From: Lophius americanus
Lineage: Eukaryota > Chordata > Actinopteri > Lophiiformes > Lophiidae
Assembly (NCBI GenBank): GCA_037951165.1
Contig: JBBDHG010000054.1
Span: 1,110,501-1,174,500, forward strand
Reading direction: 5' to 3'
Length of the DNA: 64,000 bases
Positions 59,001 through 64,000 of the stretch are shown here, piece by piece (the stretch's first letter is position 1; every line of letters begins with the position of its first letter). The notes under the pieces are model-generated. The model searched no databases, was not told the DNA's origin, and saw only the letters and a program-made list of their open reading frames with translations. A program made the position numbers and the translations under genes.

Positions 59001-60109
59001 ATTGTATTCAAATATTTTATATATATATTCTTGTTTTTATTCTGCTGATCAATGGCAGTGGTCATGTTTTGTGAATATGGTGCGTTAAATTATATTGAAC
59101 CTATTTTTTCTATGGTTATTTAGCCATGTGATAATTGGGAGGGCACCCATGAGGGAAAGCATCCAATCTAGTGGACCAGGAATGAAGGATGGGGGCGCCA
59201 ATTCCATCTGTCCGTGTTAGACTCCGACTCCATGACATTTGTTATTAGTTATATTGCATTTAAGCAATTGTTTAAGAAATATTAGAGCAGTAAATACATT
59301 GTGTAAAATACCCCAGACACTGATGAACGGATTGTCATGAAATTGATTTAAGACTGTGCGATCAGACGATGAATATCATTAACTTTGATTCCCTCTTCTT
59401 TCATTCGACGCCACCATATTTCTGACATTGTTGGTTTTGTGTGAAATATCTCGAAGGCTTTTAAATTGCTTGCCATGCCATTTAATACACATATTTTATT
59501 TCCCTAGAGGACGAATTCTTATGACTTTGTTTTTTTCCCCACAGAGGCTAACAGCAAATCAGACATGCAACAATCAAATATGCTAGATGGATTGGCAGGG
59601 ATTTTGGTACGTTGGACATTCATGGCTCCAAGACAGCAATTCTTGTCTCCTCTGAGATCCACTTAAGGGATTGGTCTTTTCATTAAAGTAGATTCATGAG
59701 CCCCATAAATGACAATAAAGTGACAGTGCAGTGATTCTAGAAAACCAGTGGAAAAAACAAACAATTCATTGGTTTGTATCAAAGTTTTTCTTCTTAAACA
59801 GTCAACAAATACAAGATTAACCCTTTGATATCCAGTTTAATATTTAATTTTTTTGGGGCATTAATTTAAGATCATAGACACTCTTAATTTACCATGAAAT
59901 TACAAATCGTTTAGTCAAGCATTTTTTTAAAAGTAAAATAACTAGATTAGCTCAACCTTTTTTATAGCATGTTTTTAGAAATCTATATGACCATCTTTTT
60001 TGATTTTGTCAAGTTGCATAATTCTGTTAAGTCAGTCCTCACATTCTATAAGATGCCCAAAAAAATAAATCATACTTATTGAATAGGACTTTCTGGCTAG
60101 CCATAGTTA
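59001..60109. other. No gene recognised
   Basis: AT-rich; no motif beyond short frames. Confidence 0.5.
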
Positions 60110-60235
60110 ATGCCTCCTCCTCGGTAGCCCATTTGACTAATGGGGTCCCGCCATGGCTCCATCCTGGGCCCCATAGTATTTAGCATACAAATGCTGCCAC
60201 TTGATCAGGTTCAGTTTCAGTCAAATTTTAATAAG
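60110..60235 (+). mobile_element. L2 LINE reverse-transcriptase scrap (plus)
   Basis: With one frame change, the sequence reads SSSVAHLTNGVP, then GSILGPIVFSIQMLPLDQV. This is the PQGSILGP step of L2 reverse transcriptases followed by the MLPL box. No other part of the element is visible on either side. Confidence 0.7.
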
Positions 60236-61121
60236 AATAGTGTCTCAAAATGTTTTAAACCAAACAGTTGAGCAGGACATTAAATGGTTACATTTTCACG
60301 GTTCCGTGTTCTTTGCTTCATACTGAATTACTGCTCATCTAACACTTCCAACACATATACGTACATCAAACATTCCACTCTGTAGAATAATATGTATTTC
60401 AAAGATCTTGGCTTCAAATCCACACAGACTGTCTTGCAATCCTATCAGTAACCATGTGGCGTTGGTTGAATAATTTCAGCATTGTAGTCCAGAGTCTTTG
60501 CTGTGACAAAGTCGGCAGCGCAGACAAACGGAAAGAGACTCATATCTCTGCAGTGTTTTTCCAGCGCAGAGGGCAGAGACATTGCTATTGTAAATCTGTG
60601 TAATTGGCACATTTTGATGCTTTTTCATAAATCCCTCTGCTGCTCGCAGTTAGTTTGTTTTATTTCATTTGCTGTTTTGGTCATTTTTCATTTTTTCCTT
60701 ACTATTTGATTCACCACTGCCAGCACATTACTTAGCGTAGCAGAGTGACGGTATGACTTGTGAAAATTACATTTCATGTTATATTCATATCTTTTTTTTT
60801 TTTTATGTCTAATCAGCTTAAAATAAAAATTTATATTTTTAACATTAATATGGAAAAGCCTTTTATATCTCCAGAGGCATCTGGTCTTTTTCCACTTTGC
60901 ACTGCCACGATTGTACAGTAACCTGACTAACCAAAGGGACAAACCAAACACTGCTTTGAGAGAGGTGTTTTGTGGTAGATGCACTAGATGCAACTAACTT
61001 TTACACTTTGCACCTTCAATATTCGTCACAAGGCTTTTTGCTTTAACTAATGTGTTTCTGTTGTACTTTTTCCCATAAAATGAATTGTATTATCTTGTAT
61101 ATATGCTTAAAATTGTTTCAG
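60236..61121. other. No gene recognised
   Basis: AT-rich with short frames; a 101-codon minus frame at 60,688-60,993 has no recognisable domain. Confidence 0.5.
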
Positions 61122-61299
61122 AAAGAAGAAAATGAGGCTGAAGAGCTTAATAGTGACAAAGCTGAAGAGCTGGGCAGCAGTGAGGCTGGAGAGCTGGATC
61201 CCCTACTTTTTGGGGACCGGTCTTATTGTAAGCCAGTTTCCCTTAAAAAAAGAGCATCCAAGTCTGCCCCAGTCTCAGGGACACAGCCAGCCTTCTCAG
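61122..61299 (+). other. Exon-like open segment with splice signals
   Basis: The segment follows 'AAAATTGTTTCAG' (acceptor-like) and ends 'CCTTCTCAG' before GTGAGG (a strong donor match). It is open in one frame for its whole 178 nt and encodes an acidic, imperfectly repeated start (KEENEAEELNSDKAEELGSS, then EAGELDPLLFGD), followed by a basic, Ser/Lys-rich part (LKKRASKSAPVSG). I recognise no domain. It could be an exon of a host gene or a transposon ORF, or chance. Confidence 0.25.
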
Positions 61300-63627
61300 G
61301 TGAGGTGTTAGCCGAGGGTTAACTGGCAGGAGACCATCCGGCACAGGGGCTGAAGCAGACATAGTAAGCCTACTGACCATGCTGGCAGAGAGTCAGGTTT
61401 TCTTTTTTTAAATGTCCTTAACCGGTCCGGTAAACCGCACCTCTCTGCGAACCACATGCAGTACGGCTTGTCAGACCATCTGTGGAGCCCTTTTCCACTC
61501 TGCGTGGTGGCAGTGGGGTTGTTGGACAGGTCGTATGGATCATCATCCACGAGCATATCTGCTGGGTCCAGACTGGCCAGTTTGCACTCCTAGGACTTGA
61601 GTTGAACTGGATTTTAGAACGGCAGAGCAGGTGCATTTAGGTGATTTAATTCAACTTAAAACCCAAGAAGAGACTACACAAAACACTAGGATAAAACTTA
61701 TTAGAAAACTATGGGAAACAGAATAGCTGGGACGTGTAACGACGAACTGGCACGAAGGGAAAGGTGAGCACAGACTATAAACAGAGGGATGACGAGACAA
61801 TGAGACACAGCAGGAGGGGAAACACAGTTGAACTTGAGAATGGGAAAAGGAGCACAAGACATACAAAGACAGGGGGGGTGTGCAATAAAACATAAAAACT
61901 AAAAGAGAAAAAATAAGGTTAAATGGATCAAAGAACGAAGACAGGAAATGTAAAGCTAATCAAAAGAAGACTGATCAACATTTTCAAAATAAAACAAGAA
62001 ACATAAAGATGGACAATCAAACTCTTAAGTTTAATAGCCGAATAATAATAATAAACTTCAAATTAAATTGAGAGAACTAACCAAGAAGTAACTCAACAGT
62101 CAAAAAAAAATCCTGAATCTGTGATTACACAAATGCATCTAAACCATCTTTACTGACATTCTACCTTCTGTATTACAGCTAAAAATTAGAAGACTATGTT
62201 TCTGCAAGCATCTTATATCAGTTCCTTCAATAGTTCAATACGTCACATATTATTAGGATTATAGGCACTGAGCCGAGTTTCTCATGGAGACCTGAACGTT
62301 TACACTCCTACATTCACATCGTTTTGGGCAGCGCAGCAACACAGGCAGAGGTGTTTGTTTAACTGATGGTCTGCAGGATAGACTTGGTTTGAAGGGTTGA
62401 TAATACAATGAAGAGCTCTACTCAGAACTGAAGGACTCATTTCATTCGGAGCTTCCCCTCCACATCAGTACTGATCAGTGTCGGCCATCCTTTCCTCAAT
62501 GCTTTGCACTTTCTGAAACACTTAGAATACTAACTGACTATTGGAGTATTTTGATTTGTTTTTCCACCGAAAGAATAACAAAGTTGCATATTTCTACTCA
62601 ATAAGCAAAGACATTGGTAGACAATAGTTATTTCATCTCACCCTTTTTCAGAAAGGAGAAAAGAACAACTCTCCGATTTAAATACATGACAATGTTCGAT
62701 GAAAATAAGAAGTGGGAGTAGGACTTTATGTCAAACATGATTGGTCCTCTAAAAGCTCCTATCCTTGTCTGACAGGGAAAAAGTTTACCTTTCTTTAAAT
62801 GGGTGTCCTTCCTTTTTCTCAATAATAACTCTTCTATTGAGTTTGAATAAAGTTCATCTCTGTGATTCAAGTTTGAATATCAAAGAGTGAAAACGTATAA
62901 ATGGTTCATTCCATTTTTATTCATGCAGATGATGTCATGGATTCTGACTGACAGCCACCTGATAGTGACGTGCCAGAGTTGTTCTAGTTCATGAATTGGT
63001 ATGGTATGGTAATGGTATCCAAAATTTGAATATAAAGAATTTATAGGGGCTCACCCAGGATATGTCACTTCTTTTTACAGAAGGCGACCTCCTATCAGTG
63101 TCCGCCGTCAGCTGAGGGGTCATTTCCTTCCTTTATCTACGATGTTCCCTGTAAACCCCTCACACAGGTTTTTTTCTCACAGCCGCTGTGAAGTAATTGA
63201 CTAGACAGGGTGGAAAAAACAAAATAGGTTCTGGATCAATTTTGCCCTCTAATCGCAACTTTGAAAAATACTCATGTCAATACAGTTTATCATCCACAAC
63301 CTCCAAATGCTACATAAATGTGTCTTGTGTCAATCAATTGTATCAATGGTGAATCTAGTGTCCACTATCAGCGTTTGGTGTGAACAGGTCAGAGTGACTT
63401 TTCGTTTCAAAGGTCAAATGATGGCAGAATCTTGGAATGCGAGCTGGACATTTGTCAGTACCGATGACCATGAAAGAAACAGAATAGAGCAGAATAAAGT
63501 CCAATTTCCATACTAGGACAAATACAGTTTGCAGTTTTAACCCATAGGAACCCAAACCCAAAGGAATAATACGATGTAAATAAAAAATATAAGACCAAGT
63601 GAACCAAACTGAACTCATTGTATTCAA

Positions 63628-63669
63628 ACACACACACACACACACACATATATAAACGTATATATATAT
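63628..63669. repeat. (CA)n(TA)n microsatellite
   Basis: About ten CA units pass into ATATATAAACG and a TA run. Confidence 0.95.
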
Positions 63670-63706
63670 GCGTTTATAAATTTTACTCATGAGGGAAGTT
63701 GTGTCG

Positions 63707-63733
63707 GAAGTTGTGTTTTTCAGACACAACTTC
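63707..63733. repeat. 10-bp hairpin
   Basis: 'GAAGTTGTGT' and 'ACACAACTTC' pair around a 7-nt loop. A second 'GAAGTTGTGT' lies 12 bases upstream. Confidence 0.75.
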
Positions 63734-64000
63734 ACATTTTATTTTTACATTTTGATCATTTAATAAAAATTCATGATAAATATTAGATAAATTATTTGGA
63801 TTTAAAAACTATTTGAATAAATACAATTATATTTATATGATGAGCCATAATAGCCTTACATATATCCTTTTATATCGCTAATTTAATTTTTATCAATTCA
63901 GGTATGTATTTATTTATTATTTAATCATCAGATTGCCGTATGTAGATTTTTATTATTTTTATTTTCATGTCCACATGTCAAAATCTTTGTTCTGATTTGT

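Larger units (their letters stand above)
61300..64000. other. No gene recognised; A/G-rich part and microsatellite
   Basis: The plus strand at 61,640-62,060 is A/G-rich ('ACAATGAGACACAGCAGGAG') and resembles degenerate fish repeat sequence that I cannot name. The remainder is AT-rich without motifs. The frame at 63,355-63,735 runs over the CA repeat. Confidence 0.45.

Overview
This looks like nuclear DNA from a ray-finned (teleost) fish, read across an intergenic region or a very large intron. The reasons are the AT-rich composition, the lack of any long host reading frame, and a repeat load typical of fish: L2-type and Rex1/CR1-like LINEs, tRNA-derived SINEs whose 3' part reads 'GGGTCCTTGAGCAAGACC', Tc1-like, piggyBac and BED-finger (hAT) transposase relics, and AT/CA microsatellites. 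I found no rRNA, functional tRNA, CRISPR array, operon or intact protein-coding gene. Most short open frames are chance frames or lie inside dead transposons.

Layout. 0-6.4 kb: a dead piggyBac transposase (minus strand, 1.6-2.9 kb), two copies of a dispersed TIR repeat (called here TIR-R) and one SINE. 6.4-14.1 kb: mostly unrecognised DNA with a teleost LINE-tail-like repeat, a TIR-R copy split by a SINE, and a long (AT)n tract. 14.1-18.5 kb: a minus-strand L2 LINE with multiple deletions and a second, Rex1/CR1-like LINE fragment. 18.5-25 kb: mostly unrecognised, but with a near-perfect 28-bp-arm cruciform and a ~1 kb segment bounded by 43-bp inverted repeats. 25-37 kb: a plus-strand L2 LINE (endonuclease to 3' tail, many lesions), a Rex1/CR1-like LINE with an internal RT deletion, an almost full-length SINE, an L2 tail and several TIR-R copies. 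37-50 kb: more TIR-R copies, one with an internal tandem array, a foldback element, and an hAT-type BED zinc-finger fragment. 50-57.2 kb: a quiet region, then a ~1 kb duplicated block (TIR-R + SINE + unknown flank) present twice. 57.9-64 kb: a SINE, a Tc1-like element lacking its catalytic middle, an L2 RT scrap, one exon-like open frame with good splice signals, and a CA/TA microsatellite.

No set of genes here works together. The most notable signal is TIR-R: about 16 copies in 64 kb, on both strands, sharing a ~37-bp terminal inverted repeat, with a ~150-bp internal module that varies in number, frequent internal deletions, and SINEs often within 60 bp. I do not recognise it as a named family. 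It may be a known fish non-autonomous DNA transposon that I cannot name. All family assignments rest on reading motifs by eye; no database search was run.
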